A stretch of DNA of 6,633 nucleotides from Oscillospiraceae bacterium. GTDB taxonomy: Bacteria > Bacillota > Clostridia > Oscillospirales > Oscillospiraceae. The translations under genes and the position numbers were made by a program. Location: assembly GCA_902766215.1 (NCBI GenBank), contig CACXCV010000195.1, positions 1-6,633 on the forward strand. Reading direction: 5' to 3'. The notes under the pieces are model-generated. The model saw nothing but the letters and a program-made list of their open reading frames with translations. It did no database searches and had not been told where the DNA came from. This document shows, piece by piece, positions 1 to 6,127 of this stretch (positions are counted from its first letter, which is position 1; each line of letters starts with the position of its first letter).

Positions 1-89
1 GCCTGCCCGCCCACCGTGCGCTCGGCCAGGGCGGCAATCCGGCACACCCCCTCTGTTCCATAGGACACCACATCGCCAACTTGATACAT
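1..89 (-). CDS. CarD/CdnL-family transcriptional regulator, N-terminal fragment
   Basis: Only the first 29 codons lie in the window; the gene runs off the left edge. The protein starts MYQVGDVVSYGTEGVCRI, which matches the opening beta-strands of the CarD/CdnL/TRCF RNA-polymerase-interacting domain (pattern: M-aromatic-x-[IV]-G-D-x-V-x-Y-x-x-x-G-V). In that family this domain binds the RNA polymerase beta subunit and stabilises open promoter complexes, often at rRNA and ribosomal-protein promoters. The start is fixed by an AGGAGGA sequence at 96-102, six bases upstream on the minus strand. It is divergent from rpsT. A transcription-repair coupling factor begins with other domains, so a stand-alone CarD-like protein is favoured, but the missing C-terminus prevents proof. 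Confidence 0.75.
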   Translation of the reverse strand, partial: MYQVGDVVSYGTEGVCRIAALAERTVGGQ

Positions 90-141
90 AAATCTTCCTC
101 CTATCCAACAAGCAGGCCAGTTTCATCCGCTATATGTTCTT

Positions 142-170
142 ATTTTACCACAAACACTATTTTGCGGCCA
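142..170 (-). promoter_or_regulatory. Candidate extended -10 promoter for the CarD-like gene
   Basis: On the minus strand there is TGG-TAAAAT (plus-strand 142-150), an extended -10 of the TGn type. The -35 is weak (TGGCCG at 165-170, 17-base spacer). It would start transcription near 135, giving a leader of about 45 bases. The intergenic stretch 90-423 otherwise holds GC-rich inverted repeats (a 12-base perfect palindrome at 221-232; a 6-bp stem at 234-239/244-249) and the rpsT promoter. Confidence 0.4.
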
Positions 171-309
171 TGGTGAAACACACCAAAAACCAGCGGCGTG
201 TTTTTATGCACAATGCCCATCGACCCGGGTCGCCGGGCCGGCAGGCCCGCCTGTTTTGCCGGAACTGCGCCGGACGGGATATTTTTTTCGTAAAAATGCC
301 GTTTCCCTC

Positions 310-338
310 TTGATTTTGCTTGTCTTTGGCGCTATAAT
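310..338 (+). promoter_or_regulatory. Sigma-A promoter of rpsT
   Basis: TTGATT at 310-315 and a perfect TATAAT at 333-338 are separated by 17 bases. Transcription should start near 345, leaving a 5' leader of roughly 78 bases before rpsT. A short stem (CGGCA 364-368 with TGCCG 380-384) lies in that leader; it is too small to call a regulatory element. Confidence 0.85.
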
Positions 339-423
339 ACATTTCTGCATGAAACGGTTTTCCCGGCAGGCATATCTTGTGCCGCCGATACCGATCAACC
401 ACAACAGCAGAGGAGGTGTAACC

Positions 424-687
424 ATGCCCAACATCAAGTCCGTGAAGAAGGACGTGCTCCGTTCCCGCGAAAACCGCGAGAAGAACCGCATCGCCAAGAG
501 CGTCCTGCGTACCTCCCTGAAGAAGTTTAACGCCGCTGTCGAGTCCGGCGACAAGGCTCAGGCCAGCGCCGCTTATACCGCAGCCGTTAAGACCATCGAC
601 ATGTCCGCAACGAAGGGGATCATTCACAAGAACAATGCAGCCCGCAAGAAGAGCAGCATTACCCTGAAATACAACGCAATGGCGTAA
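424..687 (+). CDS. rpsT: 30S ribosomal protein S20
   Basis: The gene encodes an 87-residue basic protein of normal S20 length. It starts MPNIKSVKKDVLRSRENR and carries the S20 hallmarks: a Lys/Arg-rich N-terminal helix, a central alanine-rich helix, and the C-terminal stretch IHKNNAARKKS. S20 binds 16S rRNA early in assembly of the small subunit. The start at 424 is set by AGGAGG at 411-416 with seven bases of spacing. The reading frame stays open upstream, including an ATG at 349, but that codon has no ribosome binding site and would add residues unlike S20. DUF2461 follows 74 bases downstream with no clear terminator, so the two may share a transcript. Confidence 0.97.
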   Translation: MPNIKSVKKDVLRSRENREKNRIAKSVLRTSLKKFNAAVESGDKAQASAAYTAAVKTIDMSATKGIIHKNNAARKKSSITLKYNAMA

Positions 688-726
688 TCCCGTCCGTTTC
701 GCTGCCATTCGCCGGCCTGCCGGTGG

Positions 727-757
727 GTGGCAGCTTTCTTTCTGCCACAAAAGGAGG
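727..757 (+). promoter_or_regulatory. Hairpin abutting the DUF2461 Shine-Dalgarno
   Basis: GTGGCAG (727-733) and CTGCCAC (742-748) form a perfect 7-bp stem with an 8-base pyrimidine loop. It ends three bases before the AAGGAGG ribosome binding site (751-757). No T-tract follows on either strand, so it is unlikely to be a terminator. It could protect the downstream message or influence ribosome loading; the function is inference. Confidence 0.35.
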
Positions 758-761
758 CGCT

Positions 762-1430
762 ATGGCGTCCACATTTTCGCCCGAAACCATTGACTTTCTC
801 TGGGGGCTGCGGCTGAACAACAACCGTGACTGGTTTGGGGCCAACCGCTCTGTCTACGAGGCCCAGCTGCTGGAGCCGATCCGCCTGCTGGGCAGCCGCG
901 TGTTCGAGGCCGTTCGCGGCGAGTTCCCCGGCGCGGGGCTGAACCTGCACATCTCCCGCATCTACCGCGACGCACGGCGGCTGTTCGGCCGCGGGCCGTT
1001 CAAGGATCACCTGTGGTTTTCGCTGGAGCAGCCCTCCGAGGGTGCGCCCCGCCCGGGGTTCTATTTCACCATCGCGGCCGATCACTATGGTTATGGCATG
1101 GGCTTTTATGACGCCAAAGCCGCCACCATGCAGGCCTTCCGCGAAGAGATCGACCGGCAGCCGGCCCGTGCGCTGGCGCTGGCCGAGGCCTTTGCCGCGC
1201 AGGATACGTTTGCCCTCTGCGGGCCGGAATATGCCCGGCCCAAGGGCCAGCCCGGCGGTGCGCTGGACCGCTGGTACAACCGCCGCCTGATCTCGCTGGA
1301 GCACGAGGCGCCGCCTGACGCGCTTCTGTTCAGCAGCGAGCTGGCCGGGCGCATCATCGATGGCTTTCGCTTTCTGATGCCCTATTACCAGTGGCTGTAC
1401 GGCGTGGCCGTGCGGGCCGAGGCGGAATAA
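762..1430 (+). CDS. DUF2461 (TIGR02453-like) family protein
   Basis: A 222-residue soluble protein with no signal peptide or membrane segment. It matches the DUF2461 family by its N-terminal pattern ETIDFLWGLRLNNNRDWF with the following NRSVYE, the central ISRIYRDARRLF segment (family pattern R-x-x-R-D-x-R-F), the GPFKDHLWF segment, and the later GFYFTIAADHYGYGMGFY, where the family has a conserved aromatic-rich sheet. Length is normal for the family. No biochemical function is established for it. The start at 762 is chosen because AAGGAGG (751-757) lies four bases upstream; an in-frame ATG at 723 has no ribosome binding site and adds unconserved residues. It is probably read from the rpsT promoter and ends before a strong hairpin. 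Confidence 0.85.
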   Translation: MASTFSPETIDFLWGLRLNNNRDWFGANRSVYEAQLLEPIRLLGSRVFEAVRGEFPGAGLNLHISRIYRDARRLFGRGPFKDHLWFSLEQPSEGAPRPGFYFTIAADHYGYGMGFYDAKAATMQAFREEIDRQPARALALAEAFAAQDTFALCGPEYARPKGQPGGALDRWYNRRLISLEHEAPPDALLFSSELAGRIIDGFRFLMPYYQWLYGVAVRAEAE

Positions 1431-1443
1431 TCCCCGAACAGCG

Positions 1444-1483
1444 CAGCCGCGCCGCCCCGCTTGACAGCGGGGCGGCGCGGCTG
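1444..1483. terminator. Strong bidirectional hairpin between convergent genes
   Basis: A perfect 17-bp GC-rich stem (1444-1460 with 1467-1483) has the six-base loop TTGACA. It sits 13 bases after the DUF2461 stop and 9 bases after the stop of the convergent 115-residue gene. Neither strand has a proper T-tract after the stem, so it is terminator-like by position and stability rather than by full intrinsic-terminator form. Confidence 0.7.
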
Positions 1484-1492
1484 TTACAATGC

Positions 1493-1840
1493 TTACATGT
1501 CAAACTTGGGCGGCTCCCAGTTGTCGGTCTCGTGATAGATGGAGATCTTGTTGTTCTTGGCAAAGCTCTCCATGCTGCTGCGGATCGACTCCCAGCTGGA
1601 CGCCTTCTTGTTGCACTCGATCATGCCCTTGGTGACGGCAATGGGGAAGGGCATCTTTTTTGGCTTGAGCAGGATGACCTCCGAATCCACGGTCTTGAAC
1701 AGGCCGACCTTTTCCCGCGTCGGCTGGAATGTGACGGAGATAATGTCCTCGGCGCGGATGTTCATGCTCATGGCCTGCTTGGCCGAAATCTGCACGATCA
1801 GCTCCGTCCGGTCGAACAGCACGTTGGCTTTGTTTGGCAT
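1493..1840 (-). CDS. Conserved-looking small protein of unknown function, 115 aa
   Basis: I do not recognise a family. The protein starts MPNKANVLFDRTELIVQISA and is soluble, with no signal peptide or membrane helix. The first 75 residues alternate hydrophobic and polar positions as a beta-sheet would (LIVQIS, IISVTF, KVGLF, SEVILLKP). An amphipathic helical part (SWESIRSSMESFAKNN) follows, then a short acidic, Trp-containing tail. A small beta-barrel or pleckstrin-homology-like fold is a guess from that pattern only. The start at 1840 has AAGGGGAG (1851-1858) ten bases upstream. It is monocistronic, with its own near-consensus promoter and a strong hairpin after the stop, which argues for a real expressed gene. 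Confidence 0.75.
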   Translation of the reverse strand: MPNKANVLFDRTELIVQISAKQAMSMNIRAEDIISVTFQPTREKVGLFKTVDSEVILLKPKKMPFPIAVTKGMIECNKKASSWESIRSSMESFAKNNKISIYHETDNWEPPKFDM

Positions 1841-1888
1841 ACTGAATGCGCTCCCCTTCCATATTGAATAATCGGTATTTGTAAATCA

Positions 1889-1917
1889 ATTGTAACCATC
1901 CGGGCGGCGGTTTGCAA
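1889..1917 (-). promoter_or_regulatory. Sigma-A promoter of the 115-aa gene
   Basis: Read on the minus strand, TTGCAA (plus-strand 1912-1917) and TACAAT (1889-1894) are separated by 17 bases. The predicted start of transcription is near 1882, giving a leader of about 42 bases. No comparably good plus-strand promoter for ung was found in 1860-2010. Confidence 0.65.
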
Positions 1918-2010
1918 GGATTCTTTGCGCGGCAATCTGCCAGAAAATGCCCCGTCCTTTTTGTGGATATTCCCGGTCGTGCCGCGGGCATGGCCGTATG
2001 GAGGTGCCTT

Positions 2011-2700
2011 ATGGAACTGCCCGCTGCCTGGGCCGCCCTGCTGCGGCCCGATCCCGCCGCCTTTGCCGCGCTCTCCGCGCGGGTCGAGGCAGCCTATGCG
2101 GCCGAAACCGTCTATCCGCCCCGGGCGCAGCTGTTTGCCGCGCTGGAGGCCACGCCGCCGCGGGCGGTGCGCTGCGTCATCCTGGGTCAGGACCCCTATC
2201 ACGAGCCGGGGCAGGCCCACGGGCTGAGCTTTTCCGTTCCGCCCGGGGCGGCGCTGCCCCGCAGCCTGCGCAACATCTACCGCGAGCTGAGCGACGACCT
2301 GTCCATCCCCGCGCCGGCAAGCGGCTGCCTGCTGCCCTGGGCCAGGCAGGGCGTGCTGCTGCTCAACAGCGTGCTGACGGTCCGCGCCGGGCAGGCTGCC
2401 TCCCACGAAAGGCTGGGCTGGCAGTGGCTGACCGACGGGCTGATCGCCGCGCTGGCCGGGCTGGAGCAGCCCATTGCCTTTGTCCTCTGGGGTGCCTGGG
2501 CGCGGAGCAAGGCGCCGCTGACAGCCTCGCCCCACCCGCGGCTGGTGCTGCAAAGCGCGCACCCCAGCCCGCTGTCGGCCCGGCGCGGCTTTTTCGGCAG
2601 CCGGCCCTTCAGCGCCGTCAACCGGTTTTTAACACAGCAGGGTGGCCAGCCCATCGACTGGGCCGCCGTCGAAGAAAGCGAGGGAACAGCATGCGGCTGA
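2011..2700 (+). CDS. ung: Uracil-DNA glycosylase (family 1)
   Basis: This 229-residue enzyme removes uracil from DNA by cutting the N-glycosidic bond, leaving an abasic site. The two family-1 signatures are present: GQDPYHE at residues 59-65, with Asp61 as the water-activating residue and Tyr63 shielding the pocket, and HPSPLSA at 184-190, with catalytic His184 and the DNA-inserting Leu188. LLLNSVLTVR and FVLWGAWARSK, also typical, lie between them. The start at 2011 has GGAGG at 2000-2004 with six bases of spacing; the frame is open further upstream but without ribosome binding sites. Its last 10 bases overlap the AP endonuclease gene, so the first two enzymes of uracil repair are probably made together. 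Confidence 0.97.
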   Translation: MELPAAWAALLRPDPAAFAALSARVEAAYAAETVYPPRAQLFAALEATPPRAVRCVILGQDPYHEPGQAHGLSFSVPPGAALPRSLRNIYRELSDDLSIPAPASGCLLPWARQGVLLLNSVLTVRAGQAASHERLGWQWLTDGLIAALAGLEQPIAFVLWGAWARSKAPLTASPHPRLVLQSAHPSPLSARRGFFGSRPFSAVNRFLTQQGGQPIDWAAVEESEGTACG

Positions 2701-3443
2701 TTTCGTGGAATGTCAACGGCCTGCGCGCCTGCCTGCAAAAGGGCTGGCTGGAATCCGTCACCCGGCTGGACGCCGATCTCATCTGCCTGCAGGAGACCAA
2801 GGCGCAGCCCGCCCAGCTGGCGCTGGAGCTGCCCGGCTACCGGCAGATCTGGAACAGCGCGGAAAAGAGCGGCTATTCCGGCACGGCGGTGTTCACCCGG
2901 GTCGAGCCGCTGTCGGTGCAGCTGGGGCTGGGCGTCGAGGCGCTGGATCACGAGGGCCGGCTGATCACGCTGGAGCTGCCGGACTGCCACGTGGTCTGCT
3001 GCTATACGCCCAACGCCCAGGACGAGCTGCGGCGCATTGACTTTCGCATGCAGTGGGAGGACGCGCTGCGCGAACACCTGCTGCGTCTGGACGCCGGCAA
3101 GCCCGTGGTCTATTGCGGCGACCTGAACGTGGCGCACCAGGAGATTGACCTGAAGAACCCCGGCCCCAACCGGGGTCACCCGGGCTTTTCCGACCAGGAG
3201 CGGGCCAAGTTTACCCAGCTGCTGGAGGCCGGCTTTGCCGACACCTATCGGGCGCTGCACCCCGACCTGCGGGGCTACAGCTGGTGGAGCTACCGCGCCG
3301 GGGCGCGGGAGCGGAACGTGGGCTGGCGCATCGACTATTTTGTTGTGTCGCAGCGGCTGCTGCCCTGGGTACGCAGCGCCGCCATCTACCCCGAAATCAG
3401 CGGCAGCGACCACTGCCCCGTGGGGCTGGAGCTGGCGCTTTGA
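2691..3443 (+). CDS. xth: Exodeoxyribonuclease III / AP endonuclease (ExoIII-type)
   Basis: A 250-residue Mg2+-dependent endonuclease/exonuclease/phosphatase-fold enzyme that incises DNA at abasic sites. Motifs in order: SWNVNGLRA with Asn7, LQETK with metal ligand Glu35, YSGTAVFTR (62-70), CYTPNA with Tyr105, GDLNVAHQEIDLKNP with Asp144 and Asn146, GWRIDYF with Asp215, and terminal SDHCPV with the Asp240-His241 pair. Length fits the short ExoA/ExoIII branch. The start ATG at 2691 lies inside the end of ung (stop 2698-2700), with GAGGGA at 2680-2685, suggesting translational coupling. Glycosylase and endonuclease together form a compact uracil-repair operon. The name exoA, used in Bacillus, would be equally valid. 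Confidence 0.95.
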   Translation: MRLISWNVNGLRACLQKGWLESVTRLDADLICLQETKAQPAQLALELPGYRQIWNSAEKSGYSGTAVFTRVEPLSVQLGLGVEALDHEGRLITLELPDCHVVCCYTPNAQDELRRIDFRMQWEDALREHLLRLDAGKPVVYCGDLNVAHQEIDLKNPGPNRGHPGFSDQERAKFTQLLEAGFADTYRALHPDLRGYSWWSYRAGARERNVGWRIDYFVVSQRLLPWVRSAAIYPEISGSDHCPVGLELAL

Positions 3444-3463
3444 CGGCCGCTCTGTGATAAAGC

Positions 3464-3492
3464 TTGACAAGCTCCGCCGCGGTCAATAAAAT
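3464..3492 (+). promoter_or_regulatory. Sigma-A promoter of hpt
   Basis: A perfect TTGACA (3464-3469), a 17-base spacer and TAAAAT (3487-3492), with transcription starting near 3499. The -35 box lies inside a small inverted repeat, AGCTT-GAC-AAGCT (3461-3473), a possible operator. There is no terminator between the AP endonuclease gene and this promoter, so readthrough into hpt is also possible. Confidence 0.85.
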
Positions 3493-3531
3493 AGAAGCAT
3501 ATTTGCCGGGTCATTGGAGGAGGAGCATCCC

Positions 3532-4095
3532 ATGCAGAGCATTCACAACATGAACGAGGACATCCAGCGCGTGCTGGTCAACGAAACCGAGCTGAACCGC
3601 ATCACCTTCCGCATCGCCGAGGAGATCGACCGCGACTATGCCGACAGCGAGCACCTGCTGCTGCTGTGCATCCTCAAGGGCTCGGTGGTCTTCATGTCCG
3701 AGCTGATGCGCAAGCTGACCAAGCCGGTGGAGATCGACTTTATGCGGGTCAGCTCCTATGGCTCCGGCACCGTCAGCAGCAAAAACGTGAACATCATTCT
3801 GGACATTCACCGGCAGGATCTGAGTCAGTGCGACGTGCTGATCATCGAGGACATCATCGACTCGGGCCGCACGCTGGCCTATCTGGTGGACTATCTCAAG
3901 CTGAAGGGTTGCAAGTCGGTCAAGACCTGCACCCTGCTGGACAAGCCCAGCCGCCGCGAGGTGGACTATAAGGCCGACTATGTGGGGCTGGAGATTCCGG
4001 ACGAGTTTGTGGTGGGCTATGGGCTCGACTTTGACGAGCGCTACCGCACGCTGCCCTATGTGGGCATTCTCAAGCCCGAGGCTTATCAGAAATAA
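3532..4095 (+). CDS. hpt: Hypoxanthine phosphoribosyltransferase
   Basis: A 187-residue cytoplasmic purine salvage enzyme that converts hypoxanthine (often also guanine) and PRPP to IMP (or GMP). Visible signatures: LKGS at 48-51 (pyrophosphate loop), the flexible loop SSYGSGT at 74-80, the PRPP-binding stretch VLIIEDIIDSGRTL at 102-115 with the Glu106-Asp107 pair and catalytic-base Asp110, Lys138 in LLDKPSRR for purine contact, and GYGLDFDERYR near the C-terminus. Length is normal. The start at 3532 is set by GGAGGAGGAG (3516-3525), six bases upstream. It has its own promoter and is followed by several GC-rich hairpins. Confidence 0.96.
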   Translation: MQSIHNMNEDIQRVLVNETELNRITFRIAEEIDRDYADSEHLLLLCILKGSVVFMSELMRKLTKPVEIDFMRVSSYGSGTVSSKNVNIILDIHRQDLSQCDVLIIEDIIDSGRTLAYLVDYLKLKGCKSVKTCTLLDKPSRREVDYKADYVGLEIPDEFVVGYGLDFDERYRTLPYVGILKPEAYQK

Positions 4096-4097
4096 CC

Positions 4098-4148
4098 GGG
4101 GCTTCGCGCCCCAAGGGGCGCAGCCTGCTTTATACGGGCAAGCGCCCC
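4098..4148 (+). terminator. Nested, mutually exclusive hairpins after hpt
   Basis: Starting three bases after the hpt stop are four complementary GC blocks: GGGGC (4098-4102), GCGCCCC (4106-4112), GGGGCGC (4115-4121) and GCGCCCC (4142-4148). The first two pair over a TTCGC loop. The second and third form a 7-bp stem with a two-base loop. The third and fourth form a 7-bp stem over a 20-base loop. No T-tract follows, so termination is plausible but unproven; mRNA 3'-end protection is an alternative. Confidence 0.45.
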
Positions 4149-4168
4149 GCTTCATAAAAGGCAAACAC

Positions 4169-4209
4169 CCCGCCCCGGCGGCAGGCCAAAAGGCCCGCCG
4201 CCGGGGCGG
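4169..4209. repeat. 41-base hairpin repeat, copy 1
   Basis: The element folds as a 13-bp perfect GC stem (4170-4182 with 4197-4209), one A/C mismatch, an inner 4-bp GGCC stem and an AAAA loop (4188-4191). The same 41 bases recur exactly at 5715 and 6494. This copy lies between two convergent genes, 14 bases after the last stop codon of the protease gene. On the minus strand it is followed by GTGTTTGCCTTTT, so here it could serve as that gene's terminator. Confidence 0.85.
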
Positions 4210-4223
4210 TTGTGCGTCAGGAA

Positions 4224-5573
4224 TTAATACAGGCAAAGCGCGTCAAAGGAAAAGTCGCCGCTGAAATCCACGCCGGTTATAATGTTGTAGATCGTCTGTG
4301 CCTCGCCGCCCTGATTCGAGTTGCTGGTGTTCACAATCCCCAGCAGCCTCAGCCGCTCGGCGCCGGTGTCGTCGGTATAGTAGATATAGATTGGCCCGCC
4401 GCTGTCGCCGGGCTGGGAGACAGCGCTGCTGTCTGCCCAGCTGAAGCCCCCGCTGTCTACACCGATTTTGTTGGGGCGGATGGCCTGCTCGGAGGAGGTT
4501 ACTCCATAGAAATATACATTTTTAGAGCTGAGGGCCCGGATTTGGTATTCGTCCGCACAATAATCCGCAAAATATTTTGGCGAACCGTAACGTTTACTTG
4601 ATATGGTTCCGCTGGAGCTGAGCTGATAAAAGCTGAAGTCCACTGTCGGGTTGCAGTAGAGCAGCTGCGCAGACTACAGGCCGTCGGCGATGGTGCTGTA
4701 TGGATAATCCATCTCGATGTCGTGCCCGTGGGTAAAGATTGCTTCAACCGAATCACCGCGCCGCAGGCCAAAGCTGTTATTGTTAGACCCCTCGTAGGTG
4801 AGATAGGAACAAAAGCCGACTGTCCCGGATGAGACCAGACTCTGCGAGCGGCGAAAGGTGTTCTTCATCCCCGCCATCACACCGGCCGCTGCGGCAGACT
4901 CGGGCTCCTCCGGCTGTTCTGCCGCGGCCGACTTGGAAAAACGAATGGTATTCCGGGTGGCATAGGTCCACCACGCCTCATAGTCTTCCATGGGCCGCAC
5001 CAGCAGGATGTCCTCCGGCTGGGCATATGTGGCTGCCAGCGCCAGCCCCTCGTCCGTTTCACAGAAAGCAATCACCCGGTTGTTTTCATTATCAAGCTCT
5101 GTGCGGAACTCCCCGCAATCAGCCTCAGCCAGGGCTTTCCTTAGTGTTTTATACAGCGATTTCAGCTGATTGGATGAGTATTTCACCTCCTGAAACGTAA
5201 TTGTAGGAAGCCACTCATCCAGATATTCCGCGTTTGTCCCATTATAAAATGCTTCCCGAACTTCATTCAGCACTGCCTCTGAAGTGTCGGTCAGGCACAT
5301 GACCATAGTGCCATCCGCGCAATCATAGAAACCTGCGAAGTAGTCTGGATAATCCGGCTTGGGAGAGTTGGGATTACTGGAATAATTGTTCAGATACATT
5401 CCCATAAGTCCCAGGCTGATGCGGGACATAGTCAGGGCATCCGGCAGTTCCCGCACCGTGCCGGGCTGTGCCGTGCCGCCGGGCTGCGCACCGGCCAGGG
5501 CGGTTGTGACCAAAATGCAGAGCAGGATAAGCAGGGACGTCAGGCGAAGCGGCCAGGTTCTGTGCTGTTTCAT
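4224..5573 (-). pseudogene. Secreted chymotrypsin-fold (S1) serine protease, interrupted by in-frame TAG
   Basis: The frame would encode 449 residues but contains one TAG (codon 300, plus-strand 4674-4676). Residues 1-29 form a signal peptide (basic MKQHRTWPLR, a Leu/Ile-rich core, AGA before Gln30). A pro-region without recognised motif spans about 30-220, followed by an Ala/Glu-rich linker. The S1 domain begins near 245, with candidate catalytic His284 (FTHGHDI), Asp312 (NPTVDFSFY) and Ser391 in QPGDSGGP. The TAG separates His from Asp; everything after it remains in frame to the TAA at 4224. As read, the product is a 299-residue protein with pro-region and half a catalytic domain. A GTG at 4643 opens the rest but has no ribosome binding site. 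The start has GGAGG (5583-5587), nine bases upstream. GC content of the pro-region is visibly lower than in the housekeeping genes. Readthrough or a sequencing error could restore function. Confidence 0.8.
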
Positions 5574-5607
5574 GTTTGGGCACCTCCGTAGTAAATTTTA
5601 CAGGTTC

Positions 5608-5636
5608 AGAATACCACTGGAATTATGCACATGCAA
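5608..5636 (-). promoter_or_regulatory. Promoter of protease gene 1
   Basis: Minus-strand TTGCAT (plus-strand 5631-5636), a 17-base spacer, then TATTCT (5608-5613). The same boxes and spacing occur before the second protease gene. A 14-base inverted repeat, CTGCATTTATGCAG (5663-5676), lies upstream of the -35 and might be an operator. Confidence 0.6.
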
Positions 5637-5714
5637 TTGGGCGAAGCAACAAATATTCCCAGCTGCATTTATGCAGAATATACAAGCCGTCCTTTGGAAC
5701 GCCCACTGCAGCAT

Positions 5715-5755
5715 CCCGCCCCGGCGGCAGGCCAAAAGGCCCGCCGCCGGGGCGG
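5715..5755. repeat. 41-base hairpin repeat, copy 2
   Basis: Identical to copies 1 and 3 over 41 bases, in the same orientation (AAAA loop on the plus strand). The match to copy 1 continues on the right through TTGTGCGT. This copy lies between divergently starting genes (protease 1 leftward from 5573, lipoprotein fragment rightward from 5867), upstream of both, which is not a terminator position for any visible gene end. Confidence 0.85.
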
Positions 5756-5804
5756 TTGTGCGTTGTGTACAGAATCCGGGGGCAAAATTGTATCTCCCCG
5801 GCAA

Positions 5805-5834
5805 TTGCACACTCCCGCTCCCACGCGGTATGAT
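5805..5834 (+). promoter_or_regulatory. Promoter of the lipoprotein fragment
   Basis: TTGCAC (5805-5810) and TATGAT (5829-5834) with an 18-base spacer; transcription would begin near 5841. Its survival suggests the truncated gene may still be transcribed, running antisense into the protease 2 remnant. Confidence 0.55.
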
Positions 5835-5866
5835 AGGGCTACCAGATGAGACAGGAGGTGTCCTCC

Positions 5867-6127
5867 ATGCGCCGCATCGCGCTGCTGCTTGCCCTGCTGC
5901 TTTTGCTGGCGGCCTGCGCCGCCCCAACAGAACCCGCCGCCGGCCCGGGCGCGGCCACAGCGCCCTATCCACCTCGACCAGCTGCACAAACGAATACTTT
6001 ACCTCGGTTATCTGGACGGTGGGGAGCCATTTGTCAAAATGCTCCGGGTTTTGACCGTCATGATAGCTGTAGAAAGCCGTTCGAATCTCCTCCAGCACCG
6101 CCTCTGATGTGTCGGTCAGGCACATGA
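5867..6127 (+). pseudogene. 5' fragment of a lipoprotein gene with chimeric antisense tail
   Basis: The frame starts MRRIALLLALLLLLAACAAP, a typical type II signal peptide: two Arg, a Leu-rich core, and lipobox LAAC with Cys17 as the lipid-modified residue. A Pro/Ala-rich linker follows to about residue 31. It has AGGAGGTG (5853-5860) six bases upstream and a promoter. From about 5958 the sequence is the reverse complement of the protease 2 pro-region, so residues from about 32 to the stop (86 in all) come from reading that gene antisense and look like random Pro/Arg-rich sequence. The mature domain is missing, so the original function cannot be told. The ribosome binding site is followed at once by CCTCC (5862-5866), which can pair with GGAGG. 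Confidence 0.65.

Noticed and set aside
221..257. GC-rich palindromes upstream of rpsT as a terminator
   Set aside because: No gene ends here on either strand, and stems are short with only a TTTT after one of them; left as unexplained inverted repeats.
349..423. In-frame ATG at 349 that would add 25 residues to ribosomal protein S20
   Set aside because: It lies only a few bases after the predicted transcription start, has no ribosome binding site, and the added residues are unlike S20; AGGAGG clearly supports 424.
1947..2690. Open frame that would extend the AP endonuclease N-terminus by about 250 residues through ung
   Set aside because: It is out of frame with ung and Ala/Arg/Pro-rich; the endonuclease begins normally at 2691 with its first conserved motif.
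2277..3470. Long minus-strand open frame of about 397 codons
   Set aside because: It is antisense to ung and xth; the GC-rich codon bias of those genes leaves the opposite strand open. The peptide is low-complexity with no motif or ribosome binding site.
4224..4643. Separate 139-residue gene starting at a GTG
   Set aside because: No ribosome binding site, and it begins exactly at the catalytic Asp region in the same frame as the upstream protease; it is the distal part of one interrupted gene.
5598..5957. C-terminal half of the open frame continuing from the truncated protease paralogue
   Set aside because: It reads antisense through the lipoprotein fragment and hairpin copy 2; the residues are Arg/Pro/Ala-rich and unrelated to S1 proteases.
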